Shown in pieces: positions 12,741 to 25,331 of a stretch of 64,000 nucleotides of DNA (the first letter of the stretch is position 1; each line of letters starts with the position of its first letter). Position numbers and translations under genes: made by a program. Origin of the DNA: Beaufortia kweichowensis. Taxonomy: Eukaryota > Chordata > Actinopteri > Cypriniformes > Gastromyzontidae. The stretch spans positions 5,434,510-5,498,509 of the forward strand of contig CM032816.1 of the NCBI GenBank assembly GCA_019155185.1, written 5' to 3'. The notes under the pieces are model-generated. The model made no database searches. It was not told where the DNA came from and saw nothing but the letters and a program-made list of their open reading frames with translations.

Positions 12741-14133
12741 ATTATGTTTGTTATGCTTTTAACACTAAGCTTTAAATTAGTGTATAGTTGCTTTTCCTAG
12801 ATAGCACGTTACATATACAGTCATAGTAACACAATGTTATCTCTTAAAAATAAGGTCATACAATCACAAATAAGAAAGAGAAATATATGCATAACAATGG
12901 TCCCATCTGAATGTCAGTGGTCATGATATATGCTACATTAGTCAATGGCAGTGTCACGGTTCAAACAGTCCAACACATATTAATGGATAAAAGCATTAAG
13001 ATCCCCAATATCAGCACAAGTTGGAAGGGAAAAAATTCAGACCAAAACATCTCTCATTTGATAACAAAAGCATAGTCTTGACCAGTGTCAAAAGCAACAG
13101 CACCATCTTGTGTCCTTTGAAACAGATAAAAATATTGACCTAACAAGCAAAAAACTATTTTTTGGCAACTGCACAATTTTTTCAGAGCCTTGGGTGATTT
13201 TAATTATGCAAACAGTAAATAAAGAGCACTGGTATATTAACAGATTATGCAAAAGTGAAAAATATCACATTTCATTTCAAATTTTTTCAACTTGCTCGCA
13301 CAATTCAATTTAAATCGTATTATTAATCAAATAAATAAAATTAAATATCTGTCTCAAATGATTAAACATATTTTCATAAGCACAAATCGGTTTCACACAG
13401 GCTGTGTAATTGTAAAACACTTTCTTCGGTCACGGTTGTCTAAACTTTACATTGGCTTCTGTGTTAGATACACAGATCCTGTGTTGGACCATGATGTGTT
13501 ACCTGACCTGGAGATCATCATGCTCTGCGTCCATCATGTTCTATCTTTAAAAGCATCCAGTGGGTATGGGCTATACATGGACATGTGCCTGTGAGGAGGG
13601 CTCATTGAAAACACATGTAAAGTGCTTTAAACCTATGAGCTTTCCAAAAAATGCTGACTTTTTTTAACCAGTGTATGAACACAGTGTATAAAAGACATAG
13701 AAAAGACTCACCCCAACATAATGAAATACTGACTTTCACTAATATAGAAATACATTTAAATGTCATTATCTAAAGCTTCAGCAGCAAATGTTTCTTTAAG
13801 ACAGCATATACAGTATCTTTACAGAATATTTTACAAAGACAAACCCAGTCATTTTCTCATCCATTATCTCTTAAAATGAACGGACACAATCATTTTCACG
13901 ATTATCACCACACAACAAAGAAAACGCTTCTTATTTTGACTCAAATTTCTCAAAACTCCACCGTTCCTCACGATGGAAGATCTTGACTTTAAGGGCTTGG
14001 AAACTCGAACCTCAGCCTGCCCTCGAGCCTGATATTGTGGCTCTTTGCAGTGGCTCGTGTGATATTTTATACCAGTCGAGCATTTGTGGCTGTCATAGAG
14101 TCACATTGAGTGAACATTTCCACTGCATAAGAG
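12741..14133. other. Intergenic sequence and probable rab8b 3' UTR between convergent genes
   Basis: trpm1 (+) and rab8b (-) converge here. The part nearest 14133 is probably rab8b 3' UTR; the end of that transcript could not be fixed. Short ORFs at 13110-13313 and 13292-13594 have no recognisable product. No RNA gene or repeat family was recognised. Confidence 0.5.
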
Positions 14134-17100
14134 TTACAGCAGTGAACATTTAAAGATGCTGTGCTTTTTGGAGCGTTTTTCTGAGATCTTCACTGGCCCC
14201 GCACCGTCTGCATGACCACCATCATTCTAGTGAATATAGACACAAACAGAGCATACAGATCAATTGAGAAACAAAATTCTTTATAACTTTATTTAAACAA
14301 TAAGGTACAATATAAATCACAGTTGAAGTGCATGTTACCCCTTCAGCCATTTTTGCCATATAGCACAATCTTGAGGGCAAAATTGCTTTTATAATGCAGG
14401 TTGAGGTATTATAAAAATCCAGTCTCAGAAATCTCTGTTTATTAAGACATAGCAACACACTGTGACTTACTATTTTTCTGTTGAGTCGGGCCATAATGTC
14501 TCTGGCAAGGGTGAAAAATCCTTCTTCAACATTTATGCTGGTTTTTGCACTTGTTTCCAAAAACTTGATCCCATAATCAATAGCTAACTATAGAAAAAAA
14601 ATTCAACAAGAAACTTTCACACTAAAAAAACTTTTGAATCTAATAACCAAGTCAACATAGGGATGCAAGTCTATAGATATAAAATATTAACTAAAATTTA
14701 AAATTTATATAAAAAATTGAACTATAAAAATGAATGAAATGGACAAAATAAATAAAAAACTGTCTTACTTTCTCTCCTCTCTCTTTGGACACTTGTCTTC
14801 TGTCGTTCATGTCACATTTGTTTCCGAGAATCATTCTCTCTACATCAGATGATGCGTGCTGAAACAAGCAACAGAGGTACATGATAAATACACAATAAAA
14901 GTCTAATAATGTTCTGATCGAAAACAAACATTTTGGAAGGTATTTTTACTAGGATTTTTATAAATGACAGTACCTCTTCGATATTACGAATCCAGTTCTT
15001 TATGTTCTCGAATGACTTTTCACTGGTGATGTCATATACCAACATAATACCCTGAAAATAAACATTCAATGTGGTTCAAATGCCATTTTTTGGAAAGTTA
15101 CACATTCACAAATTGACTTTGTTTACTAAAAATCAATACGGTCTTACCATAGCGCCCCTGTAGTATGCAGTGGTGATAGTCCTAAATCTTTCCTGTCCTG
15201 CTGTGTCCCTGTTAAACCAAAAAAAGTTCATTAAAATTGTCCCTGCAGGTCCGGTGACAAGCAAATATGCATCCTCACCTCATTCCTTCCTTCCTTTTCA
15301 CCCTGCATAACCTCAACACATAAATATATACTGAGAATCCCACCCTTTGCTCTTTCCTACATTTTATATAAACATCCTGTAAAGCGTTTAGACAGAGAGG
15401 AGTGGCACGGATGTATAACTGTCAGCACGTCCCATCCTTCATCAGTCACCTAGGTGCTGGATGGGTGGGTTAGCCTAATGAATGCTAACAGAAGGTTTAG
15501 ACGCAGTTTATGATGTCATTTCCTTCTTACAAGAGAGGGACCTTCACGAAGTTTACACAGTTGTAAAATGCTTACCATATTTGGAGTTTGATTCTCTTCC
15601 CATTTAGCTCGATAGTTCTGATTTTAAAATCAATTCCTGGCAATACAAAAACAGAGTGACATCATCAGTTAGAGACATGCACGGCAATACATGGATTTAA
15701 AATGAAACCAGCCATACAAATTTTGTAGCCACCAACTCGCCCGTCACATAAAGCAAAGTTGTAGGTTTGAACCAATGAGCCATCACCATTGTGTCCTTGA
15801 GCAATACACCAAACACCAGTTTCCTCCAGAGGAAATATAATTAGCTTAAGATACGCATGTCAACACATGACAAATTAGTAAATAAAAGCAAGTAAGTGGA
15901 TTACCGGTATGCTTCGGTAAGCCACTTCACATGAATTGCCCTGCCTTCAGAGAAGGAACCTGTCCATACAGAACAGACAACAGTCCAAGAAGTGTTCAAC
16001 CTTGAGTGACCCACAAATAGAAATCTGGCCCACCTGGGACTACAGCTTAAACTGAATAAATAAAGTAATTGTACAACGCTGAGGAAAAACCACTCACACA
16101 CAGTGACAGGAAGTAGAGAAGGGCAGCGTAGAGAAGTGCGGGGGAAACATGCAGAGTGGTCACAACTGGGGTCATGGACATCCTGGCACAAGTAACAGAT
16201 GCCAGTCAAATGCTCGAATACATTGGCGGAAGAATGCTGAGATGGGTTGAGTGAATGTCACGAGACTGTGACGCTGTATTAAACAGTGCAGCCCTCTGTT
16301 CACGGTCAAGTGTACTATGATGCTGCAGTTCTTTTGACCCTGCCCTAAGAAACTGTACTTTTGCAATGCAATTACAAAGAAATGAGGCTTTCGTGTATTC
16401 TAACAACAATTTTTTGACATTGCTGTGTTACTTTTACCCAGAGTGCACCTGCACAATAAGTTGCAAACGCAACTAAACTCTGAAAGTATGTCAAGTCCCG
16501 CAGACCCCAACTGCAAGACACAATCGCAAACAAAGACGTGGGGGTGGTGACTTTTTAATCAGATGGAAAAACTGACAAAGGAAATGACTAAACTCTCAAG
16601 ACACATTCATGCAACACACACACACGACTTATACATATATACGGTTAAGGTTTACCAAATAAAGTTCTGCACATCATGCAATCACCTTCTATCTCACACT
16701 CAGAGAAAGAAACTGTCGTCAAACAGCATCTGGGTATGACGAATAGCCTTTAGTAATCACTTTTAATATTTTAATTTACTCTCATCTCACAGTAGCACAT
16801 GAAGCTCTGCTCCATCAGCAATGACAGGACACAGTATGCTTAAAACTCAATACTGTGTGTTTATGTATTAAGTTCTTCTCTTGTTTGAACTTGTAAGATC
16901 ATTACTGAACATGGTTTGACAAGGTGAAGTAGATACACCTGTGGTCAGCAAAATATGACTCACACTTTTAGAGAGTGAACAGCATTGTTTTCAAAGTATT
17001 TATATATATATATATATATATAGTAAATACACGAACACACACACACACATATATATATAAATATATAGTTTGATTTGCTCATTCTGTTTTTAAAATGTTA

Positions 17101-17494
17101 TACACTTTCTTTGTTTAAAAGTGTAACATTAGCAAGCCAAACATGTTTTGCTCAAAGGCCTATATGCATTTCTAAATATATCCAGATGTTGTAATGTTTG
17201 ACACAACGACATAGATGTAAATAAATTGCTGCTTTTTAATGTACTTTATTAATGCAAATTAATTTTTTTTAAATTAAAATCTCAATATGTCTGTGCACCA
17301 GGACACTATTGTCCCTGCATATAACGGGACCCCATTCAATACCTTCTGCCCAGATTACCGGTGAACTGACCGATTGTGGAGATAAAGGTGGTGTTAAAGG
17401 CGTCCTCGCTAAATCTGAAGAGGAGACAAGTCTTGCCCACTCCGCTGTCTCCTATGAGCAAGAGTTTGAAGAGGTAATCGTACGTCTTCGCCAT
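14134..17494 (-). CDS. rab8b: Rab8B small GTPase, 7 exons, complete
   Basis: Rab GTPase of exocytic and recycling vesicle traffic and ciliary membrane delivery. Exons on the minus strand: 17494-17371, 15636-15576, 15208-15148, 15051-14974, 14858-14769, 14587-14471, 14226-14134, with all phases consistent. They sum to 207 aa, the length of mammalian RAB8B. Visible: P-loop GDSGVGKT (15-22), switch I T40, switch [11 protein letters not shown] with T72 (the LRRK2 target site in Rab8), NKCD (121-124), ETSAK (149-153), and C-terminal CSLL, a geranylgeranylation signal. The tail [19 protein letters not shown] matches RAB8B rather than RAB8A. The ATG lies in [15 protein letters not shown]. It converges with trpm1 and is divergent from rps27l, the same neighbour as in mammals. 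Confidence 0.95.
16996..17070. repeat. (TA)n/(CA)n compound microsatellite
   Basis: A TA run, a short spacer, an ACACAC run, then ATATAT. It lies in rab8b intron 1, is of variable-length type, and shows no coding content. Confidence 0.85.
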
Positions 17495-17570
17495 TTACCG
17501 AGCCGGTATTTCCTTCTATGAATAGCAGCGTGCACTGTTTCCCTTGTTCATGGTACTGACACAGAATCAC

Positions 17571-17640
17571 ACCGTCAGAAGCGGAGGCGGGGCCTTGTTG
17601 TGTGACGTCATATTTATAGCGCTTGCGCGATTGGTCAATG
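17571..17640 (-). promoter_or_regulatory. rab8b: rab8b core promoter with CRE, TATA-like, NRF1-like and CCAAT motifs
   Basis: Upstream of the rab8b ATG on the minus strand. A palindromic CRE, TGACGTCA, lies at 17603-17610 directly abutting a TATAAATA on the minus strand (17611-17618). Further upstream come an NRF1-like CGCGCAAGCGC and a CCAAT (minus strand, about 17630-17634). A GC-rich stretch (GGAGGCGGGGCC) lies at about 17583-17594. Order and spacing fit a promoter firing leftward near 17580. Activity is inferred from motifs only. Confidence 0.6.
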
Positions 17641-18760
17641 TAGTTTCTGAGAGGACACTGTTACAGAGTAACACAGTAGTCAAATGATTAGCGCTTTTTA
17701 TTTACAAATACACAGTATTTCCATCCTATTTGAGGATGATAAGCAAGGTATTGAAATATCAGATAAAATGTTTTAAAAAGAGAAGAATTTGTTTTTAAAT
17801 GTACTCTGCAATAACTCTACTGCCTTCGTTTTTAAATTAATTATGCTATTTATTTTATAAGAACACTTTTCTTTTTCTATTTCTATTTTCGTGGGTAAAT
17901 GGTTTAAGAAAACTTTTTAAGGTTTTTATCGGTAAACCTGCCTGAATTCAAAGAGGTCGTCCAAAAATCATATCAGATCGTCATCCACTGTGATTCAAGT
18001 TTGATCCTTTAAATTAGCGTTGAAATTATTATAGAAATTACATTATTTTAAAATAATTTATATTTTAGATAGTTATTCCAAGTATACTTAAAAATGCAAA
18101 AATTGCATTCTGATTTATTTACATTTGTTTACAGTTTTGGTGTGGTAGTGAAAAGGGTTCAAAGTTCCTGGTGTACTAGCGGTTGTTTGACCACTAGGGG
18201 CGCTGGTCACAAAATCTACCAGAAGCAGGTTTACTGAATATGTTGCTAAATAATTAATAAAAGAATAACAATAATAAACGTATTAAATATATTTAAATAA
18301 GTAGTTTAATATTGTTTACTGTGTCTTCAAGAAACCGCAAAAATATTTATTTCCTCGAAGACTGGGGTAAGGTTGTCATCAAGGTTGCCAGTACTAAGAA
18401 AAGTAATCATGTAAATACATTTTAGTACTTCTACTACTTCTTCTACTGCTACTAGGTCTACGTGTTATTGTTATTATTATTCATTATTAATATTATTCAT
18501 TATTATTATTGTGGTATTATTTCCACTTATTAAGTAATATTTTTTGAGATACCTATAGGGTTTACATCGTTTTTCTTATAAAGGTCATCAGATATTGTTG
18601 CTCCGAAATAGTGTAATACTGCAGTAATGTTGGGTAAATCCCGGTAACGATGATAATGTTTTGATAATGATTAGGGCGTGTTTTACAGTGGAGCTTGCCT
18701 GGGCATGTCTATTGTTTCCCATATGAGCGGCGTATGGCAACACTGCAGTCAATGTACTAG
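17641..18760. other. AT-rich divergent intergenic region between rab8b and rps27l
   Basis: Contains a TTATTATTATT-type microsatellite at about 18465-18515 and a CCACTAGGGGCGCTGG stretch at 18191-18206 resembling a CTCF core with one base missing. No gene seen. The rps27l transcription start probably lies just left of 18823; no clear TATA or 5'-TOP tract could be fixed. Confidence 0.5.
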
Positions 18761-18822
18761 CGATTCTAGCGAGTCGAGGAAAGCAGCAGGATAACGAATG
18801 CGAAAATCATCAAATTTCAACA

Positions 18823-19803
<981 letters not shown>

Positions 19804-19957
19804 GGAGAAAGGATGAAGAATAATGCTTTGAATACAAAGAAATTGTGCAACTTATCAATGCCTTACCTTTTCATTGATTACAATGAATGAAATTTAAATG
19901 TGATTATGAATGATACATGGCAGGTTCTTTCTACTGTGATATCTGTTCAGCTTTCTG

Positions 19958-19963
19958 AATAAA
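19958..19963 (+). terminator. rps27l: Poly(A) signal of rps27l
   Basis: AATAAA in CTGAATAAAGTTTCC, 155 nt after the stop codon, followed by a T-rich stretch. Confidence 0.8.
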
Positions 19964-20708
19964 GTTTCCTTCTGCATGACATTCAGTGTTCGTTTCTTCT
20001 GCGACTGAGATGAGTCAATACAGTTTTGGGGAACAAGAATGTCACTGTGACATTCACACGTTCATCTCTAGGTCATTCACAATGTTCCCTTTCAACTCAA
20101 TTTATAGAGTTGTGATTTATTAGCTTTTGCTTACATTAAAGAATTTAATTTTATTTTTAGTAATTGATTTACATTACAATAGATTTTTCATACCAGGCGT
20201 AAAAGCAAAGTAAATTCTTAACATTCATAAACTTGTCCAATGTAAACTATAGTAAACAAGAGGAATATAATGTTTTATTTGTGAAAAACAAAACACTTCA
20301 AGGAGAAACCTCTGTACAAAATAACCACATTCAACAGTTGTTGTGACAAATTTAGTGACAGCACATCTAAACATACAAAAGTAAACACACTGCATACTAC
20401 AAATAAATAACATGCAAACGCAGTTGAAATCATCATCTAAAATATTTTCATTAGTTAAATGTCTTGATAATTTTCTGTGATGGTAGCTGCAAAACAGCAG
20501 ATGCCCTTCCTCCTAGGACATTTTGGAACAAAAAGGACAATACTGTGGCAAGAAACATGGTCCATCTCTTAAGGCTTCTGTATAGGGGAAATCCCATATG
20601 CACATATTGCTTGGTAGTAATTAAATTTAACCATCTTTAAATGCAGTTTACATTTGCAGCCGTGTTGAAAAAATAGTGCGGCACAAATGATCCCATGAAA
20701 TGTGACTT
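19964..20708. other. Convergent 3' ends of rps27l and dnaja4
   Basis: Holds the 3' UTR of dnaja4. A minus-strand AATAAA (TTTATT at 20274-20279) is a candidate poly(A) site about 430 nt past the dnaja4 stop. No other feature recognised. Confidence 0.55.
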
Positions 20709-23167
20709 TCACTGAGTCTGGCATTGCACGCCACCCTGTCTAGGCTGTTCATCCTCATCATAGGCTTCACCACTGTAGCTTCTCTTTTGGTTTTCACAGT
20801 CTACTTCACAGAGATCAACCTCTTCCATATCATCTGACATCATGATGTGCTCTCTGACCGGCAGTAACCTCTCCAGGTCGGGCAGCATGTGTTCAGGTAG
20901 CCAGTGTTTATCTGGGAACTCGATCTGTGAGAACAAAGATTTTTTTATCGATTAACAAGACTTCATTTAAGGACAAAGTAATTCATTAAAAAAACTTGGG
21001 GTACCAGGCTCAAAACGTACCTCAAACTGTATGATGAGAAGACCTTTTTCATAAGGTTCTTTGTACACAGGCATGCCCTCATTATGAATACATTTTAGGT
21101 CGTTTGGTTTTATTACATGACCTGAAACAAAAACAACGTTATTTTATTATCCAACCAATACTGTTATTTAAAATCTGAATTGAACACCTTGTGCACAAGA
21201 AATACCTGGAGATGAGTGGACGATGAGTGTTCTGTCATCTAGCGTACAAATAGTCTTCTTGAACCCACAGAGAGCCTCTACCAGCTTGATCTTCATCTTC
21301 AAGATCAGGTCATTACCTTGCCTTTGAAAAACATGATGTTCTTTCAAGTCCAGAACAATTACAACATCACCCGGCTCCAGTCCTGGCTCTTGATCTCCTT
21401 CTCCATTGAATGTAATTCTCTGGCCATTCTTCATACCTGTGACAAAGCTAACAATTATTGGTGTGTTTTTGGAACGCTCTTCCCCAAATAAGTGTCTTTC
21501 AGCTGAATTTGTTATTAACCTTTGTCAATGTGAACTTCAAGAATTTTCTTTTTGCGTTCCACTTTGCGTCCATTGCAGTTCTTGCAGCGGTCCTTGGAAC
21601 TGAATCGCTCTCCCTGTCCTTGGCAGTCTGAACACATGCTCTGCGTCTGCTGGATCATCCCAGGTCCAATCTGTTGCACCTGAATCTGCACACCCCTTCC
21701 TTTACAGGTTGAGCATTTTTCAAGTGTGCCCTTCTTGCCTCCGTATCCTGCAATAGAGATCAGTGGAATGTATTCTACAATAACAAGTTTCCCATTAAAT
21801 CTGCATATCTTCTAAAGACCAGTAACTGTCCATACCGTCACATTTCTCACAGATGACATTCTTCTGAAGACCAAGTTTTCTTGTCGAGCCATTATACAAT
21901 TCCTCTAGTGTGACTTTAAGTTCGTGAACCACATTCTTTCCTAAATAAAGGAAAAGACAGGACAAAAGACATTTCTTGATTTTATTTACTAGACTATACA
22001 TTTAAAGCAATACATATAAATGGTCAACCCAGTATGATTAATACATGGCTCACCTTTTCTTTCCCTCTGCATTCTGCCCCCGCCACCAAAGAACATGTTA
22101 AAAATGTCCATAGGAGATGAGTCTCCGCCTCCCATACCTCCTTCCTTGATAGCTTGTTCACCACCTTGATCATAAAGATCACGCTTTTTAGGGTCTGATA
22201 GGACCTCATAGGCTTGTGATATGAGTTTGAACTGGGGAACAGAATAGGTCCAAATAACACCATGAATACTTAATAAGAAATAAACAAAGGAAATACACTT
22301 TTACTAGTTTCTACAAGATTTTTAGGCAATTCCAGTGTTATTGGTGTGACATTTTTATTCAAAAGTTTAATCTAAATTCTCACAGACTGTATTTATTGCC
22401 AATATATTGAACCATTGTTAATATAATTTACTAAAGCCCTGTTGATAGAGTCCAGACTTCAAAAATATCAGTCTACGGAGTTATCTATTTTTAACAATGG
22501 AAATATACATGTGTTATGGAGAGGTAACAACATGCTTAGTAGGATTTAAAATGCACATCTTAAATTGCTTGAAATGCACAAACCAGAAGCAATAATAGCC
22601 AACAAATGCAGAAGAGATGACTCTTCAAAAAACATAAAATAATTATCTTTATTTAATTTATTTATTTTATTTTATTTTTTGATGTTATGTACATGTCAAT
22701 TCTGAAAACAGCACTTTACCTGACTATGAACTATGAAATGCTTTAAAAACTTTGACAGACCTTACATGGGTATTTAAACCACCAAATATTGACATCCAAG
22801 CTATTAGTATCGAGAAATAAAAACTTTATTAAAGGTAAGGTTGATTATACACACAGTTCCAAAAAACGTATGTTATTATCAAGACTAATTTAACCTTAAA
22901 GCAATGCTTGTAATCCGCTCAAGGTACTGTAACTGTATTTGGGACTCTTCCAGAAAGTTCCCTTCAGTCTGTCGCTGTCATTTACAAGGCAACGTGAAAC
23001 ATGATATCCGCATGTGTCTCGACACCTCAACTTACTTTCTCGCCTTCATTTGGGTTCTTATCCGGGTGATATTTCAACGCCAGTTTGCGATATGCCTTTT
23101 TTAGCTCGTCCAAGCTCGCCGAGGGACTGACGCCGAGCAGATCGTAGTAGCCGGTTTCTCGAACCAT
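20709..23167 (-). CDS. dnaja4: DnaJ (Hsp40) type I co-chaperone DNAJA4, 7 coding exons, complete
   Basis: Type I J-protein that stimulates Hsp70 ATPase and binds unfolded clients. Minus-strand exons: 23167-23036, 22231-22054, 21940-21836, 21747-21520, 21436-21206, 21121-21021, 20924-20709, all in phase. They sum to 1191 nt, giving 396 aa (human DNAJA4 about 397). J domain 1-70 with HPD at 34-36; Gly/Phe-rich linker about 76-97 (MFFGGGGRM); four CxxCxGxG-type zinc repeats starting at C134, C150, C177 and C193, the last ending NGRK; C-terminal substrate domains (GEGDQEPGLEPGDVVIVLD); C-terminus VQCQTQ, so CQTQ is a CaaX-type prenylation signal. It could be confused with DNAJA1, but body sequence and the nearby acsbg1 favour DNAJA4. 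Confidence 0.92.
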
Positions 23168-23182
23168 CTTCGGTCGAACTCA

Positions 23183-23565
23183 ACTACAGTACAGAGACAA
23201 AACGTATCAACAGTTCTGCACGCTATAACAGCACACACCGCTTTAAAGCACAACATTTATTCATGCCATCACCAGACAAAAACACAAAATCTAATTTAGA
23301 AAGCTTATAGCGTTTGCAAATGTAGTTAAAAGCGATACTATTACACAGGCGCCGCTAGGTTTTTACACCAAACCTTCTATTGTATCAGTATAAAAGAAGA
23401 TAGAACACGTCGACTAAAGTTACGCACATGTTTTATTTAGTGTCAAAAATATATGGACACTTACACAACTGACTATAAAAGAAAAACCGGTTCGCTGGTT
23501 AGTTCCTGTCTCTCTCTTCCTCTGTTGTGCTGAATGGCTGCGGTTCTCTCGCGCTCTCTTATATA
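23183..23565 (-). promoter_or_regulatory. dnaja4: dnaja4 TATA box, 5' UTR and probable 5' UTR intron
   Basis: On the minus strand a TATATAA lies at 23565-23559, predicting a start near 23530. A donor (GTAAGT after ...GTTGT, exon end about 23465) and an acceptor (CTGTACTGTAG, exon start about 23183) flank a likely intron wholly inside the 5' UTR. The ATG follows 16 nt after that acceptor. Inferred from motifs; transcript data would settle it. Confidence 0.6.
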
Positions 23566-23579
23566 AGCTGCGGAGGTCC

Positions 23580-23607
23580 AGAACGTTCTCGAGCGCCGGA
23601 AGCTTCC
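23580..23607 (-). promoter_or_regulatory. dnaja4: Heat-shock-element-like pair upstream of dnaja4
   Basis: AGAACGTTCTCGAG at 23580-23593 fits alternating nGAAn/nTTCn pentamers, and GGAAGCTTCC at 23598-23607 is a second inverted GAA/TTC pair. Both lie 15-45 bp upstream of the TATA box. Hsp40 genes are commonly HSF1 targets, so heat or stress induction is a reasonable inference. Confidence 0.65.
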
Positions 23608-24114
23608 CGATCCGAGAATGTGCGAGTGAAGACCGAGAACAAAAATGGGGTGATGATAAAGTGACCTGCTTCCTTTGGCACTAAAGCCGCATCTGACCGA
23701 TGGTTGCCTTCATCAAGCATGATATGAAAAACCTTTTAGGCAGAAAATGGGTCTGACAATTTTTATCGTGTTTCCCTTTAGATTTTTAAAAAACTTTTTT
23801 AAGTTTCACAAGGTTCTTTATTGAATGCCCCAAATAAAAGAGCCCATGATTTGCTGCCCAGACAAGGCTTAAGTTACATTTACTGGACTGTTTTGCCTTA
23901 GGCTACATCAGATTGCTTAGAAAACTAACAGTTCCCCTCCTAAATAATCTGCTCTGTATAGCTTACTGGTAGGTCATTGGTTATGTTCCCACTAAATGAA
24001 ATGCAAATGCAAAGTCTAAATGCATTGTAGGAAGAACAACGATCTGTATGTATACTTCTACAGCACACAGAAATAATGCAATTAGATCAACGCCGTTTGT
24101 GTTTGTTAAATGTG

Positions 24115-24128
24115 CCACTAGATGGCAG
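24115..24128 (+). promoter_or_regulatory. CTCF-core-like site 1
   Basis: CCACTAGATGGCAG agrees at every position with the consensus CCASYAGRKGGCRS. It is a single motif; occupancy is unknown, and many such matches in fish genomes derive from repeats. Confidence 0.5.
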
Positions 24129-24235
24129 TGTTATATAGGACATAAACATAAACATGACATTACATAATTCTACCACAAGTGATTACCATCACCTCTTGTC
24201 CATACGTTTTGTAGCGCAGGCGTTATATTTAAAGG

Positions 24236-24249
24236 ACACTAGGGGGCAG
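24236..24249 (+). promoter_or_regulatory. CTCF-core-like site 2
   Basis: ACACTAGGGGGCAG differs from the CTCF core consensus only at the first base. Same orientation as site 1 and 121 bp from it. The right half (AGGGGGCAGTATGGC) recurs in every B block of the array, where the left half has decayed to T-runs. Confidence 0.45.
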
Positions 24250-24420
24250 TATGGCGTAACTAATTATTCACAGTTTTTACTTGTTCGTTTTTAAAATGGT
24301 AAATACATCTTTTTGTTTTATCTAAAATGTAGAGTTACCTGAAGTTTTAGTCTCTTGCATGTTCTCTTATATTCTCCTATAAGTCCTTTTGTTCAGAAGT
24401 TTAACAACACGACATAATTA
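24241..24420 (+). repeat. Diverged solitary copy of the start of the array's B block
   Basis: Shares, in order, AGGGGGCAGTATGGC, AATTATTC, TTTTTAC, TTTTAAAATGG, TTGCATGTTCTCTTATATT and TTTTGTTC with the B block (for example 42904-43090), but with many substitutions. It lies about 0.9 kb outside the array, so B-type sequence existed here beyond the homogenised units. Confidence 0.7.
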
Positions 24421-25231
24421 GCATTTCTTTTCAGGGTGTTGACTTGAGACATGTTTAACTAAAACAAATCTCTGAGAAATGTAACACATAAAAAGAATTA
24501 TTCTCACAAATATTTCATTAAAGTATTCTCATTAAACGTCTTGATAGGTTCGTGCTGAATGGTTGAGAGATTTTAATCAATTCGAAAAAAATTTTTTTTT
24601 TAAATAACAACCTTTACTATTATTTGTCTATTATTGTTTGTTAATTATGTATTTATTTATTTATTTATTGTGGGGCTTTTCCCCTTTATTTTGGATAGTA
24701 CAGAAGACAGGAGGCGAAGAAGAGCTGGTCTTCAACTTGGGGTGCCCGAAACGCCATCTGTCGGCACAATGCTTTTGACAGATTCATGCTGATGTTTTCA
24801 CAAAAAATGAAAAATTTCTTTCAAAATCTACTATTAAACTTTTGAAATTAACATGTCTGTGTTATGAACACTGTAAGTGAATTGCTTGATGATTATTATA
24901 ATCCATTTGTCCAAAGGTTTATCTCCTGAAAAAAGATCTCTTTGAGATAAAATGCTCCAAAGTAATGCTTTTCACTGTGTTGCAATGAATTGTGTTTATT
25001 GATTTCGCATTGAACCCTCTTTAGGATGATTAAGTCTAAAGACAACCTTTAATATTCAGATTTTTTATATTGTTATGCCAGTTGTTAACATGCGCTGGGT
25101 CAGCGCCCACAGAGACCTTTTGTGCTGAAGATTGTGTAAATTATTAATTATTTTGCAAACAACAAAAAGTATTTTCTAAAAGTTTACATGTAAATAAAAC
25201 CAGACAAGTTCATTGTATTTAAATCAATATT

Positions 25232-25331
25232 NNNNNNNNNNNNNNNNNNNNNNNNNNNNNNNNNNNNNNNNNNNNNNNNNNNNNNNNNNNNNNNNNNNNN
25301 NNNNNNNNNNNNNNNNNNNNNNNNNNNNNNN
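25232..25331. other. Assembly gap (100 N)
   Basis: Exactly 100 unknown bases, the usual placeholder for a gap of unknown size. It abuts the left end of the tandem array, so the true array may be much longer. Confidence 0.98.

Larger units (their letters stand above)
23620..25231. other. Intergenic region between dnaja4 promoter and the tandem array
   Basis: AT-rich, no gene recognised. Contains two CTCF-core-like motifs, a diverged single copy of part of the array's B block, and an ATTTATTTATTT run at about 24649-24669. It ends at an assembly gap. Confidence 0.6.

Noticed and set aside
18191..18206. CTCF site between rab8b and rps27l
   Set aside because: CCACTAGGGGCGCTGG lacks one G of the core; it needs a gap to fit, so it is mentioned only in the intergenic entry.
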